Positions 36,749 to 45,895 of a DNA stretch of 64,000 nucleotides are shown here, one piece after another. The number at the start of each line of letters is the position of its first letter. The first letter of the stretch is position 1. The stretch covers positions 1 to 64,000 of the forward strand of contig NZ_RRYT01000017.1 in the NCBI RefSeq assembly GCF_006363815.1. The letters are read 5' to 3'. Origin of the DNA: Thermomonospora catenispora. GTDB taxonomy: Bacteria; Actinomycetota; Actinomycetes; Streptosporangiales; Streptosporangiaceae. The position numbers were made by a program, and so were the translations under genes. The notes below the pieces were generated by a model, which had not been told where the DNA came from, searched no databases, and worked only from the letters and a program-made list of their open reading frames with translations.

Positions 36749-38953
36749 ATGCGGCAGGACACACGGCCGATCGGATTCCGCAGGCATCTGCGGGCCGCGA
36801 TCGTCCCGGGCGAAGCGGTCTACCTGCTGTCCCCTCAGGGCACGACGGTCCTGTCCGGGGCCTCGATCCAGAAGGTGGCCCCCCTGCTCGACGGCGCGCG
36901 GACCGTCGACGAGCTGCGGGCCGCCGCGGAGCTCCCGCCGGGGCACCTGGAGACCGTGCTCGACCGGCTCACCGAGGCCGGCCTGGTGGGCTTCCACGAG
37001 GAGGCGCCGGACGCCGCGGCCGGAGCCTACTGGGACCTGGCCGGGGTCAGCAGTCCGACGGACGCCGCAGTGTCCGTCGTCGCGCTCGGCGGCGCCGACC
37101 CGGCCGCCGCCGAGCGCGCCTGCCGCGCGGCGGGCCTGTCCTGCCGCCCGGACGCCCCCTTCGCCCTGGTGGTCTGCGACGACTATCTCGATCCGGCGCT
37201 GGCCGACTTCAACGCCGCCCGGCTCGCCGACCGGCGGCCGTGGCTGCTGGCCAAGCCGTACGGGCCGCAGCCGTGGGTCGGCCCGGTGTTCCGGCCGGGG
37301 GAGGGGCCCTGCTGGTCCTGCCTGGCGGTGCGGCTGCGCTCCCACCGGCGCGGCGAGCGGTGCGTGCGGCGCGCGCTGGGGCTGTCGGGACCGGTGCGCG
37401 CCCCGGAGGCCTCCCTGGCGGTGACCCGCGAGCTGGGGGTGCAGACGGCGGCGCTGGAGGCCGCCAAGTGGCTGGCCGGCTGGCGCGACGAGGGGCAGAG
37501 CACCGTCTGGACCCTGGACACCCTGACGCTCGAGGCCGGCCGTCACCGGGTCGATCGCCGTCCGCAGTGCCCCGACTGCGGCGATCCCCGTCTGGTCCGC
37601 GACCGCGCCCTGCGGCCGGTCCGTCCGGTCTCCCGGCCGAAGGGCGCGACGGGCGGCAACGGGCACCGGGCGCTCTCGGCGGAGCAGATGTGGGAGCGTT
37701 TCCGGCATCTGGCCGACCCGGTCACCGGCGTGGTCGAGCAGATCAGCCGCGATCCGCGCAGCCCGTCGTTCCTGCACTGCTATCGGACCGGGCCCAACCT
37801 GGCGCTGGCCTCCTCCGACCTGCCCTCGCTCCGCGCCGGGCTGCGCATGCAGAGCGGCGGCAAGGGGCGCACCGACGTGGAGGCGAGGGTCAGCGCGCTC
37901 TGCGAGGCGGTCGAACGGTACAGCGCGACCCGGTTCCACGACGAGGCGACCGTCCGCGGCCGGTACCGCGACCTGGCCCCCGACGCCGTCCACCCGGGGG
38001 AGTGCATGCTGTTCGACGAGCGCCAGTACCGGGAGCGCGAGCGGTGGAACGCCCCGGGCATCCCCTTCCAGCACGTGCCCGAGCCGTTCGACGAGGACGC
38101 CGAGATCGAGTGGACGCCGGTGTGGTCGCTCACCGGCCGCCGGCACCGGCTGCTGCCGACCGGCCTGCTGTACTTCGGCGGTGAGCGGCCCCCCTCGCTC
38201 GTCCCCGACTCCAACGGCAACGCCGCGGGGAGCACCCTGGAGGACGCCGTCCTGCAGGGCCTGCTGGAACTGATCGAGCGCGACGCCGTCGCGCTGTGGT
38301 GGTACAACCGGACGCGCCATCGGGCGGTGGACCTGGAGTCGTTCGGCGACCCGTGGATCGCCGCCCTCCCCGACCGGTTCGCCGAGCTGAACCGCGCGCT
38401 GTGGGTGCTGGACCTCACCGCCGACCTGGGCGTCCCGGTGATGGCCGCGATATCCCGCCGCGTCGACGGGCCGCCCGAGGACATCATGCTCGGCTTCGGC
38501 GCGCACCTGGACCCCGCCGTCGCGCTCAGCCGCGCGGTCACCGAGCTGGGCCAGCTGCTGCCCGCCGTGATCGACGGGTACGCCCCCGGCCTGCCCGATC
38601 ATCTGCTCCGCTGGTGGCGGGAGGAGACGATCGCCGCGCAGCCCTACCTGGCCCCCGACCCGACGCGCCCTCCGGTCACGGCGGCGGACCACGGATACGT
38701 TCCGCGCACCGATCTCCGGGACGATCTGGAGCACCTATGCGCGCTGCTCGACCGCCGGGGCCTGGAGGTGCTCGTGCTCGACCAGACCAGGCCCGACCTG
38801 GGGCTTCCGGTGGCGAAGGTGATCGTTCCGGGGCTGCGGCACTTCTGGGCCAGGTTCGCCCCCGGGCGGCTGTTCGACGTCCCGGTGCGCCTGGGCCGGC
38901 TCCCGTCCCCCACGCCGTATGAGGAGCTCAATCCGATCCCCCTGTTCTTGTAA
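36749..38953 (+). CDS. Fused E1-like/YcaO azoline cyclodehydratase
   Basis: A 734-aa protein. Residues 1-300 form the leader-binding E1-ubiquitin-activating-like (C) domain with a zinc set CWSC...CPDC; residues 310-734 form the YcaO (D) domain: GRTDVEARVSALCEAVERYSA (ATP/Mg), DSNGNAAGSTLEDAVLQGLLELIERDAVALWWYN and the proline-containing terminus NPIPLFL. YcaO phosphorylates backbone amides so that Cys/Ser/Thr side chains cyclise to azolines on the precursor peptide. Start at ATG 36749. The absence of an FMN dehydrogenase suggests an azoline product or a distant partner. Confidence 0.9.
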   Translation: MRQDTRPIGFRRHLRAAIVPGEAVYLLSPQGTTVLSGASIQKVAPLLDGARTVDELRAAAELPPGHLETVLDRLTEAGLVGFHEEAPDAAAGAYWDLAGVSSPTDAAVSVVALGGADPAAAERACRAAGLSCRPDAPFALVVCDDYLDPALADFNAARLADRRPWLLAKPYGPQPWVGPVFRPGEGPCWSCLAVRLRSHRRGERCVRRALGLSGPVRAPEASLAVTRELGVQTAALEAAKWLAGWRDEGQSTVWTLDTLTLEAGRHRVDRRPQCPDCGDPRLVRDRALRPVRPVSRPKGATGGNGHRALSAEQMWERFRHLADPVTGVVEQISRDPRSPSFLHCYRTGPNLALASSDLPSLRAGLRMQSGGKGRTDVEARVSALCEAVERYSATRFHDEATVRGRYRDLAPDAVHPGECMLFDERQYRERERWNAPGIPFQHVPEPFDEDAEIEWTPVWSLTGRRHRLLPTGLLYFGGERPPSLVPDSNGNAAGSTLEDAVLQGLLELIERDAVALWWYNRTRHRAVDLESFGDPWIAALPDRFAELNRALWVLDLTADLGVPVMAAISRRVDGPPEDIMLGFGAHLDPAVALSRAVTELGQLLPAVIDGYAPGLPDHLLRWWREETIAAQPYLAPDPTRPPVTAADHGYVPRTDLRDDLEHLCALLDRRGLEVLVLDQTRPDLGLPVAKVIVPGLRHFWARFAPGRLFDVPVRLGRLPSPTPYEELNPIPLFL

Positions 38954-39021
38954 CCCCCCGGAAACGTCGGCGCATCACGCAAAAGCGGCGATCTCCGATA
39001 AAATTCTCCACTGTGTCCGGT

Positions 39022-39067
39022 GGCACCGGGTGTAAATATCCTTCGCGATATTCGGGGGCACCGGGTG
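39022..39067. promoter_or_regulatory. Composite repeat upstream of the two-component genes
   Basis: Two copies of GGCACCGGGTG (39022 and 39057, 35 bp apart) flank the inverted repeat AATATC-CTTCGC-GATATT. It ends 50 bp before the kinase start, in the 163-bp gap after the YcaO gene, and looks like an operator. Confidence 0.4.
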
Positions 39068-39116
39068 ACCGCCCGTGTGCACAGCGACCGGAGACCGGAC
39101 CAGGAGGCATGCGCCG

Positions 39117-41147
39117 ATGCTCGGTAACCCCCGCGGCGACGGCGGAGCGGACGTCCCCGCGCCGTGGGCGCCGCGGATGGCACGGTGGGTCACGCTGGCG
39201 GTGCTCGGCGGTTACGCCCTCACCACGGTGCTCAACGTGCTCGACCGGCGTCCCGGGCCCGCGCGGCTGGTCGGCCTGGCGCTCTGCCTGGCGGCCGTCC
39301 TCGTCCTGCAGTTCGCGCACTCCACCCGGCAACCGCGCGCCTGGCCCGCCCGCGTCCGCGCGCTGACCCTCTCCGCCCAGGCCCTGGCGACCTATCTGCC
39401 GCTGGCCTGGATCGGGCTGCCGTGGGGCGCGATGGCCGGGTTCCTGGCCGGCTCGGTGCTGCTGGCCGTGCCCGGCCGGATCCGCTGGCCGCTGTACGGC
39501 GCGGTCACGGCGGGCATCGTGCCCACGGTCGTCGCGGACGTCGGCCCGGGCGGCGCGGTCTACGGCATCGGGGTGACCCTGCTCACCGGGCACATCGTCT
39601 TCGGGGTCAGCTCGCTGTCGGACCTCGTCGCCGAGCTCCGGCGGGCCCGGCGCGCGCTGGCCGACATGGCCGTCGTCCAGGAGCGGCTGCGGGTCGCCCG
39701 GGACATGCACGACCTCCTCGGCTACAGCCTGTCAGCGATCATGCTCAAGAGCGAGCTGGCCTACCGGCTGGTGACGCCCGACCCCGGGCGGGCCCGCGCC
39801 GAGGTCGCCGAGGTGCTCGACGTCGCCGGGAAGGCGCTGGCCGACGTGCGCCTGGTCGCGACCGGCTACCGCGGCATGTCGCTGACCGCCGAGGTCCGGT
39901 CCGCCCTCTCGGTCCTGTCCGCCGCGCGGATCACGGCCGAGGCCGACCTGAACTGCGGCGCGCTGCCCCGAGAGGTGGACGCCGTGCTGGCCGTCGTGCT
40001 GCGCGAGGCCGTCACCAACGCGCTGCGGCACAGCAAGGCGCAGCGCTGCACGATCACCGCCTCCCGGGAGGGGGAGACGGTGACGCTGCGGATCGGCAAC
40101 GACGGGGTCGACGGCGGCCGCCGCGGCCCCGCCGAGGGGGGCGGCAGCGGGCTCGACAACCTCACCGCCCGGCTGCGCCGCATCGGCGGCGCCCTGACCG
40201 CCGAGACCACCGACGACGGCTGGTTCCGCATCACCGCCCGGGCGCCGATCGAGCCCCACGGCGACGCGCACGCCGACGACGCGCCCCGGGAACGGGATCA
40301 GGCCGCCCAGCACTGGGCGCCCCGGATGGCGCGGGGCACGCTGGTGGTCGCCCTGGCCGGCTATGCGTTCATCACCGTGGTCAACGCCGCGGACGTCGCC
40401 GGGTCGGGCGGCGCCATGCTCGCCTTCCTGGGCTGCTTCGCCGTCGTCGTGGCCCTCCAGGCGTTCCACTCGCTGCGTCGCCCGCGCACCTGGCCGGTGC
40501 GCGTCCGGACGCTCACCCTCGGGCTCCAGGCCGGGGCCACCTACGCCCCGCTGCTGTGGCTCGATCGTCCCTGGGGCGCGATGGCGGGGTTCCTGGCCGG
40601 GTCGCTCCTGCTCGCGACGTCCGGGCGGCCGCGCTGGGCGCTGTACGCCGCCTCGGCCGCGGTCGGCCCGGCGGTGGCGGCGATCGCCGGCGCGTCCCCC
40701 TCCTACGGCGTCTATCTGGCCGTCTCCTCGCTGATGACGGGACTGGTCGTCTACGGCGTCACCACGCTCTACCTGCTGGTCGCCGAGCTGCACGAGGCCA
40801 GGGGCGCGCTCGCGCGGCTGGCGGTCGCCCGAGAGCGCCTGTTCGTGGAACGGGAACTGCAGCAGGTGCTCGGCTCCAGCCTGTCGGCGATCACATTGAA
40901 GTGCGAACTCATTCACCGGCTGCTGCCGCACGCGCCGGAGGCCGCGTGCGAAGAGCTGACGACCGTGCTGGACGTTTCCCGGCGCGCGCTCGCCGACGTC
41001 CGACGCGTCGCACGCGGTTACCGGGGACACCCGGAAGAATACGGAGCGGACAAAACCCAATGGCCGCTTCCGGACACATCACCGCCGGACAAATATCCCT
41101 TTGTAGATTTTCCTTCCGAGGGCAGGGAGGTGGCCGGTGGCGAATGA
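39117..41147 (+). CDS. Tandem-duplicated NarL-type sensor histidine kinase
   Basis: A 676-aa protein built of two copies of one module. Copy 1 (residues 1-380) has membrane helices, the HisKA_3 phosphoacceptor RDMHDLLGYSLSAI (His198) and a complete HATPase (REAVTNALRHSKAQ, GGGSGLDNL). Copy 2 (from about residue 395, WAPRMARGTLVVALAGYAF) repeats the helices and dimerisation helix as RELQQVLGSSLSAI, with Gln582 in place of His and no HATPase domain. AGGAGG precedes ATG 39117. The response regulator starts 11 bp before its stop. The second copy may act as an extra sensor or dimerisation unit. Confidence 0.85.
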   Translation: MLGNPRGDGGADVPAPWAPRMARWVTLAVLGGYALTTVLNVLDRRPGPARLVGLALCLAAVLVLQFAHSTRQPRAWPARVRALTLSAQALATYLPLAWIGLPWGAMAGFLAGSVLLAVPGRIRWPLYGAVTAGIVPTVVADVGPGGAVYGIGVTLLTGHIVFGVSSLSDLVAELRRARRALADMAVVQERLRVARDMHDLLGYSLSAIMLKSELAYRLVTPDPGRARAEVAEVLDVAGKALADVRLVATGYRGMSLTAEVRSALSVLSAARITAEADLNCGALPREVDAVLAVVLREAVTNALRHSKAQRCTITASREGETVTLRIGNDGVDGGRRGPAEGGGSGLDNLTARLRRIGGALTAETTDDGWFRITARAPIEPHGDAHADDAPRERDQAAQHWAPRMARGTLVVALAGYAFITVVNAADVAGSGGAMLAFLGCFAVVVALQAFHSLRRPRTWPVRVRTLTLGLQAGATYAPLLWLDRPWGAMAGFLAGSLLLATSGRPRWALYAASAAVGPAVAAIAGASPSYGVYLAVSSLMTGLVVYGVTTLYLLVAELHEARGALARLAVARERLFVERELQQVLGSSLSAITLKCELIHRLLPHAPEAACEELTTVLDVSRRALADVRRVARGYRGHPEEYGADKTQWPLPDTSPPDKYPFVDFPSEGREVAGGE

Positions 41148-41757
41148 ACGGATCAGAATTCTCCTCGCCGAGGACATGCACATGGTCCAAGGGGCGCTGG
41201 CCGCCCTGCTCGAACTGGAGCCGGACCTGGAGGTCGTCGCCAAGGTGGACCGGGGCGATCTGATCGTCCCCACCGCGCTGGAGTGCCGACCGGATGTGGC
41301 GATCATCGACGTCGATCTGCCGAACATGAACGGTCTGGACGCGGCCGCGCTGCTGCACGAGCGGCTCCCCGAATGCCGCACGCTGATCCTCACCGCGCTG
41401 GGGCGCCCCGGCACGCTGCGCCGGGCGATGGCCGCGCACGTGTCGGGCTATCTGCTCAAGGACTCCCCCGCCGAAGGGCTCGCGCGGGCGGTGCGGGAGG
41501 TGGCCGCCGGCCGCCGGGTGGTCAACCCGCAGCTGGTCATGCGGGCCTGGGACATCGGCGAGAACCCGCTGTCGGAGCGCGAGACCAAGGTGCTGAAGAT
41601 GACCGCCCAGGGCGCCGAGCCCCCGGAGATCGCCGCGGAGCTGCACCTGTCGGTCGGCACGGTGCGCAACTACCTGACGACCATCGTGGTCAAGCTCAAC
41701 GCCCGGAACCGGATCGACGCCGTCCGCATCGCCACCGAGGCCGGCTGGCTCACCTGA
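41137..41757 (+). CDS. NarL/FixJ-family response regulator
   Basis: A 206-aa regulator: receiver domain with the acidic pair ED near residue 12, phosphoacceptor Asp in AIIDVDLPNMNGLD, and Lys in LLKDSPAEGL; C-terminal LuxR helix-turn-helix (LSERETKVLKMTAQGAEPPEIAAELHLSVGTVRNYLTTIVVKL). GTG start within the kinase gene (11-bp overlap). It pairs with the duplicated kinase and probably controls nearby biosynthetic genes; its target is unknown. Confidence 0.92.
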   Translation: MANERIRILLAEDMHMVQGALAALLELEPDLEVVAKVDRGDLIVPTALECRPDVAIIDVDLPNMNGLDAAALLHERLPECRTLILTALGRPGTLRRAMAAHVSGYLLKDSPAEGLARAVREVAAGRRVVNPQLVMRAWDIGENPLSERETKVLKMTAQGAEPPEIAAELHLSVGTVRNYLTTIVVKLNARNRIDAVRIATEAGWLT

Positions 41758-41861
41758 GGGATCCGCCCCGCGACCGGTCCTCGACCGGCGATCCACCGGC
41801 GCGCCCGACGATGCCGGAGCACGGTGAGGCGACAAGCACCCCGTTGGCTCAGGAGGGCGCG

Positions 41862-42647
41862 ATGCGCAAGGTCATCTCCCGGGACGGCACCACGATCGCC
41901 TATGAGAAGACGGGCGAGGGACCGCCGATCGTCCTGCTCAACGGCTCTTTCCGCGATCACACGATCTTCGATGCGCTCGTCCCCGAGCTGGCGCCGCACT
42001 GCACCGTCTACGTCTACGACCGGCGCGGACGCGGCCAGAGCGGGGACGCCCCCGACTACGCCGTCCAGCGGGAGGTGGAGGACCTCGCGGCGGTGATCGA
42101 CGCGGCCGGCGGGGAGGCGGTGGTGTTCGCCGGGTCCACCGGCGCCAACCTGGCGTTGGAGGCGGCGCTCGCCGGCGTCCCGATGACCAGGCTGGCCCTG
42201 CACGAGCCGTACTTCCGGGTCGACGGCTACCCCAAGCCCCCGTGGAACTTCGCCAAGACCCTCCAGGTGCTGCTGGATGAGGGACGACGCGGCGAGGCGG
42301 TCGAGTACTTCCTGACCAATCTGGTGGGCCTGACCCCCGACACGATCGCCGAGTGGCGGCGCGGCCCGCTCTGGGCGATGAACGAGGCGAACGCCCACAC
42401 GCTCCCCTACGACACCCGGATCTGCGGCGACTTCACCGTCCCGGTCGACCGGCTCGCCGGGCTGCGGCTGGAGACCCTGGTGCTCAACAGCGACGGCACC
42501 AGCGCCTGGCTGCGCGCGGCGGCCCGGGCGACGGCCGCCGCCCTGCCCAACGCCCGGTCGCTGGAGCTGCCCGGCTCCTGGCACCGGATCGACATGGACG
42601 TGCTCGGCCGGACCCTGGCGGAGTTCGCCGCCTCCCGGCCCGCGTGA
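41862..42647 (+). CDS. Alpha/beta hydrolase
   Basis: A 261-aa single-domain hydrolase: IVLLNGSFRDHTIFDALVPELA (oxyanion turn), YVYDRRGRGQSGD, nucleophile elbow FAGSTGAN and terminal His in GSWHRIDMD. No signal peptide. AGGAGGG precedes ATG 41862. It follows the response regulator by 104 bp, ahead of a strong terminator, so belongs to the upstream unit rather than to the PKS operon. Substrate not predictable. Confidence 0.83.
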   Translation: MRKVISRDGTTIAYEKTGEGPPIVLLNGSFRDHTIFDALVPELAPHCTVYVYDRRGRGQSGDAPDYAVQREVEDLAAVIDAAGGEAVVFAGSTGANLALEAALAGVPMTRLALHEPYFRVDGYPKPPWNFAKTLQVLLDEGRRGEAVEYFLTNLVGLTPDTIAEWRRGPLWAMNEANAHTLPYDTRICGDFTVPVDRLAGLRLETLVLNSDGTSAWLRAAARATAAALPNARSLELPGSWHRIDMDVLGRTLAEFAASRPA

Positions 42648-42651
42648 CGCG

Positions 42652-42693
42652 GGCCGGCGGGGCGGCGCTCCGGCCGGCGCCGCCCCGCCGGCC
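42652..42693. terminator. Very strong terminator hairpin
   Basis: A 17-bp perfect stem (42652-42668 with 42677-42693, 8-nt loop) directly after the hydrolase stop isolates the PKS operon from upstream transcription. Confidence 0.7.
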
Positions 42694-42815
42694 GGGCCGC
42701 GCGGGCCTCGCCCGCATCCGTCGCTCCCCCGGCGGAATTCGACGCCTTCTTGACCTTTTCTCGAGGGCCGTCGCGCACAGTGCGATTGCCGATTCACGAC
42801 GAATTGGAGAACGAC

Positions 42816-43034
42816 GTGGGGTCACGGCTCGGATCCGTCGTGAAGTCCCTGCTGGGAAACGCCGGTGAGGGCCTGATGATGATGGGGGCGTGGTGGGGCG
42901 GAATACATCTTCCGCATGAATCCGACGACCCCGGCGGACCTGCGGATCCTCCCGGGTCCGACCTCTCGCCGCCGCCGGAGGCGGAGCACGACGAACGGCC
43001 CGCCCCGGCCTGGCGAGCGACAAGGACGCGATGA
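42816..43034 (+). CDS. 72-aa small protein leading the PKS operon
   Basis: Unrecognised. GTG at 42816 follows TTGGAGAAC; the protein reads GSRLGSVVKSLLGNAGEG, a hydrophobic Met/Trp stretch GLMMMGAWWGGIHLP, then a Pro/Asp/Glu-rich tail. Its TGA is the ATGA at 43031-43034. It could be a small accessory or docking protein of the PKS, a membrane-associated peptide, or a second short RiPP-like peptide. An in-frame ATG at 42750 would lengthen it by 22 residues but lacks a binding site. Confidence 0.55.
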   Translation: MGSRLGSVVKSLLGNAGEGLMMMGAWWGGIHLPHESDDPGGPADPPGSDLSPPPEAEHDERPAPAWRATRTR

Positions 43035-43054
43035 ATTCCCAAGGAGGCGGTCGA

Positions 43055-43381
43055 GTGCACAGCAATCTGATAGTGGCCAGGATGGACCCCCGATCCAGCG
43101 CCGAGGTCGCCCGGATCTTCAAGGCCTTCGACGAGACCGACATGCCGCATCGCATGGGCACCCGGCGGCGTCAGCTCTTCATGTTCCACGGCCTGTACTT
43201 CCATTTGCAGGACTTCGACGACGACAACGGCCGGGAGCGCATCGAGGAGGCCAAGACCGACCCCCGGTTCGTCCGGATCAGCCGGGACCTTGAGCCCTAC
43301 ATCGCCCCCTACGACCCGGAGACCTGGCGTTCGCCCGCCGACGCCATGGCGCAGCGGTTCTATGTGTGGGAGTCCGCATGA
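43055..43381 (+). CDS. TcmI-family polyketide cyclase
   Basis: A 108-aa ferredoxin-like-fold cyclase. [33 protein letters not shown] and the [25 protein letters not shown] terminus are typical of TcmI cyclases that close the last rings of aromatic polyketides. GTG 43055 is chosen because AAGGAGG lies 7 nt upstream; a longer ATG at 43031 overlaps the preceding small gene. The stop overlaps the KS-alpha start, the standard cyclase-KS-CLF order. Confidence 0.9.
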   Translation: MHSNLIVARMDPRSSAEVARIFKAFDETDMPHRMGTRRRQLFMFHGLYFHLQDFDDDNGRERIEEAKTDPRFVRISRDLEPYIAPYDPETWRSPADAMAQRFYVWESA

Positions 43382-44649
43382 CCGGCCGGCGCGTGGTCAT
43401 CACCGGAGTCGGGGTGGTGGCTCCGGGAGGGATCGGGGTCAAGAACTTCTGGAACCTGCTCAGCGAAGGCCGGACGGCGACCCGGGGCATCACCTTCTTC
43501 GACCCCTCGCCGTTCCGCTCGCGGGTCGCCGCCGAGGCGGACTTCGACCCCTGGGAGCACGGGCTCGGCCCGCAGGAGATCCGGCGCAACGACCGGGCCG
43601 CGCAGTTCGCCATCGTCACCGCGCGCGAGGCCATCGCCGACAGCGGTCTGGACCCGGGCTCCCTGCCGCCCCATCGCATCGGGGTGACGGTCGGCAGCGC
43701 GGTGGGCGCCACCATGGGGCTCGACCAGGAGTACCGGGTGGTCAGCGACGGAGGCCGGCTCGACCCGGTGGACCACCGCTACGCCGTCCCGCACCTGTAC
43801 GACTTCTTCGTGCCCAGCTCCTTCGCCCGCGAGGTGGCCTGGACGGCCGGCGCCGAGGGCCCCTCCACCGTGGTCTCCACCGGCTGCACCTCGGGCATCG
43901 ACGCGGTCGGCTACGCGGCCGAGCTGATCCGCGACGGCTCGGCCGACGTGATGATCGCCGGCGCCGCCGACGCGCCGATCTCACCGATCACCGTGGCGTG
44001 CTTCGACGCGATCAAGGCGACCACGCCGCGCAACGACGACCCCGCGCACGCCTCCCGCCCGTTCGACCGCACCCGCAACGGCTTCGTGCTGGGCGAGGGG
44101 GCCGCGATGTTCGTGCTGGAGGAGCTGGAGGCCGCGCGCCGGCGCGGCGCCCACGTGTACGCCGAGATCGCCGGATACGCCACCCGGTGCAACGCCTACC
44201 ACATGACCGGGCTGCGTCCCGACGGCCGGGAGATGGCCGAGGCCATCGGCGCGGCGCTCCGAGAGGCGCGGATCCCCGCCGAACGGATCGACTACATCAA
44301 CGCGCACGGCTCGGGGACCCGGCAGAACGACCGGCACGAGACCAACGCCTTCAAGCGCAGCCTCGGCGAGCACGCCTACCGCACCCCGGTGAGCTCGATC
44401 AAGTCGATGATCGGACACTCGCTCGGCGCGATCGGCTCCATCGAGATCGCCGCCTCCGTCCTGGCCATGGAGAACCACGTGGTGCCCCCGACGGCGAACC
44501 TGCACGAGCCCGACCCCGAATGCGACCTGGACTACGTGCCGGTGACCGCGCGCGACTGGCGCACCGACACGGTGCTGACGGTGGGCAGCGGCTTCGGCGG
44601 CTTCCAGAGCGCGATGGTCCTGGCCCGGCCCGACAGGAGGGCGGCATGA
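43378..44649 (+). CDS. Type II PKS ketosynthase alpha (KS-alpha)
   Basis: A 423-aa ketosynthase: [15 protein letters not shown] at the N-terminus, active-site Cys170 in STGCTSGID, and the catalytic histidines in INAHGSGT and [15 protein letters not shown]. With the CLF it extends malonyl-ACP into a poly-beta-ketone. ATG overlaps the cyclase stop; its TGA overlaps the CLF start. The ACP gene that usually follows the CLF is absent here: an ABC exporter takes its place. Confidence 0.96.
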   Translation: MTGRRVVITGVGVVAPGGIGVKNFWNLLSEGRTATRGITFFDPSPFRSRVAAEADFDPWEHGLGPQEIRRNDRAAQFAIVTAREAIADSGLDPGSLPPHRIGVTVGSAVGATMGLDQEYRVVSDGGRLDPVDHRYAVPHLYDFFVPSSFAREVAWTAGAEGPSTVVSTGCTSGIDAVGYAAELIRDGSADVMIAGAADAPISPITVACFDAIKATTPRNDDPAHASRPFDRTRNGFVLGEGAAMFVLEELEAARRRGAHVYAEIAGYATRCNAYHMTGLRPDGREMAEAIGAALREARIPAERIDYINAHGSGTRQNDRHETNAFKRSLGEHAYRTPVSSIKSMIGHSLGAIGSIEIAASVLAMENHVVPPTANLHEPDPECDLDYVPVTARDWRTDTVLTVGSGFGGFQSAMVLARPDRRAA

Positions 44650-45875
44650 GCCCACGGAGCGCGCAGGCCGTGGTGACGGGCATCGGCGTCGTGGCCCCCA
44701 ACGGGTTCGGCGCGCGGGAGTACTGGCGGGCCGTCTGCGCCCGGGAGAGCGGCATCGGCCGCATCACGCGCTTCGATCCGGAGCGCTACCCGGCCCGCCT
44801 CGCCGGGGAGGTGAAGGGGTTCGTCGTCGAGGAGCACCTGCCCAGCCGGCTCATCCCGCAGACCGACCGCATGACCCAGCTCGCCCTCGTGGGCGCCGAG
44901 CACGCGCTGGCCGACGCCGGGGTGGACCCCCGGGACGCCGACGAGTTCGGCATGGGCGTGATGACCGCCAGCACCTGCGGCGGCTTCGAGTTCGGCGAGG
45001 GGCAGCTGCGGAACCTGTGGAGCAAGGGCGGCCAGTACGTCAGCGCCTACCAGTCCTTCGCCTGGTTCTATGCGGTCAACACCGGGCAGATCTCCATCCG
45101 GCACGGGATGCGCGGCCCCAGCGGCGTGGTGGTCAGCGACCACGCGGGCGGCCTGGACGCCCTGGCGCACGCGCGCCGCCTGATCCGCAAGGGCACCGAC
45201 CTGATCGTCTCCGGCGGCGTCGACGCCGCCGTCTGCCCGTGGGGGTGGGTCGCCCAGCTGACCACCGGGATGCTGAGCACCGAGGAGCGGCCCGACCGGG
45301 CCTACCTCCCCTTCGACGCCGCGGCCCGCGGGTATGTGCCGGGCGAGGGCGGGGCCCTGCTGATCGTCGAGGACGCCGAGGCGGCGCGCCGCCGCGGGGC
45401 GCGGCGCGTCTACGGCGAGATCGGCGGCTATGGGGCCACGTTCGATCCGCGGCCGGGCCGCGGTCGCGGGCCGACGCTGCGCACGGCGATCGAGATCGCC
45501 CTGGACGACGCGGGCCTGTCGCCGGAGGAGATCGACGTCGTCTTCGCCGACGCGGCGGCCGTGCCCGAGCTCGACCGGGTCGAGGCGGCGGCGATCACCG
45601 AGGTCTTCGGACGCCGGGCGGTCCCCGTCACGGCGCCCAAGACCATGACGGGCCGGCTCGGCTCGGGGACCGCCCCGTTGGACGTCGCCACCGCCCTGCT
45701 GGCCATGCGGGAGGGGCTGATCCCGCCGACGGCGAACGTCACCCCGGACCCCGGCTACGGCCTCGACCTGGTGACCGAGCCGCGGCCGGCGTCGTTGGAC
45801 GCGGCGCTGGTCCTGGCGCGGGGACACGGCGGCTTCAACTCCGCCCTCGTCCTGCGCTCGGTGGAGTGGGACTGA
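44646..45875 (+). CDS. Type II PKS chain-length factor (KS-beta)
   Basis: A 409-aa CLF, paired by ATGA overlap with KS-alpha. It follows the KS fold ([42 protein letters not shown]). Where KS-alpha has Cys and most CLFs have Gln (V-x-x-E-Q-A-G-G-L-D), this one reads [10 protein letters not shown] with His166. The CLF sets chain length; the residue is normally invariant Gln, so the change is notable. Everything else appears intact. Confidence 0.95.
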   Translation: MSPRSAQAVVTGIGVVAPNGFGAREYWRAVCARESGIGRITRFDPERYPARLAGEVKGFVVEEHLPSRLIPQTDRMTQLALVGAEHALADAGVDPRDADEFGMGVMTASTCGGFEFGEGQLRNLWSKGGQYVSAYQSFAWFYAVNTGQISIRHGMRGPSGVVVSDHAGGLDALAHARRLIRKGTDLIVSGGVDAAVCPWGWVAQLTTGMLSTEERPDRAYLPFDAAARGYVPGEGGALLIVEDAEAARRRGARRVYGEIGGYGATFDPRPGRGRGPTLRTAIEIALDDAGLSPEEIDVVFADAAAVPELDRVEAAAITEVFGRRAVPVTAPKTMTGRLGSGTAPLDVATALLAMREGLIPPTANVTPDPGYGLDLVTEPRPASLDAALVLARGHGGFNSALVLRSVEWD

Positions 45876-45895
45876 CCGGGGGCCGGTGGGGCGTC

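Noticed and set aside
37908-37916. CGGTCGAAC half-site inside the YcaO gene
   Set aside because: It lies in coding sequence (Ala-Val-Glu-Arg) with no partner half-site; expected by chance.
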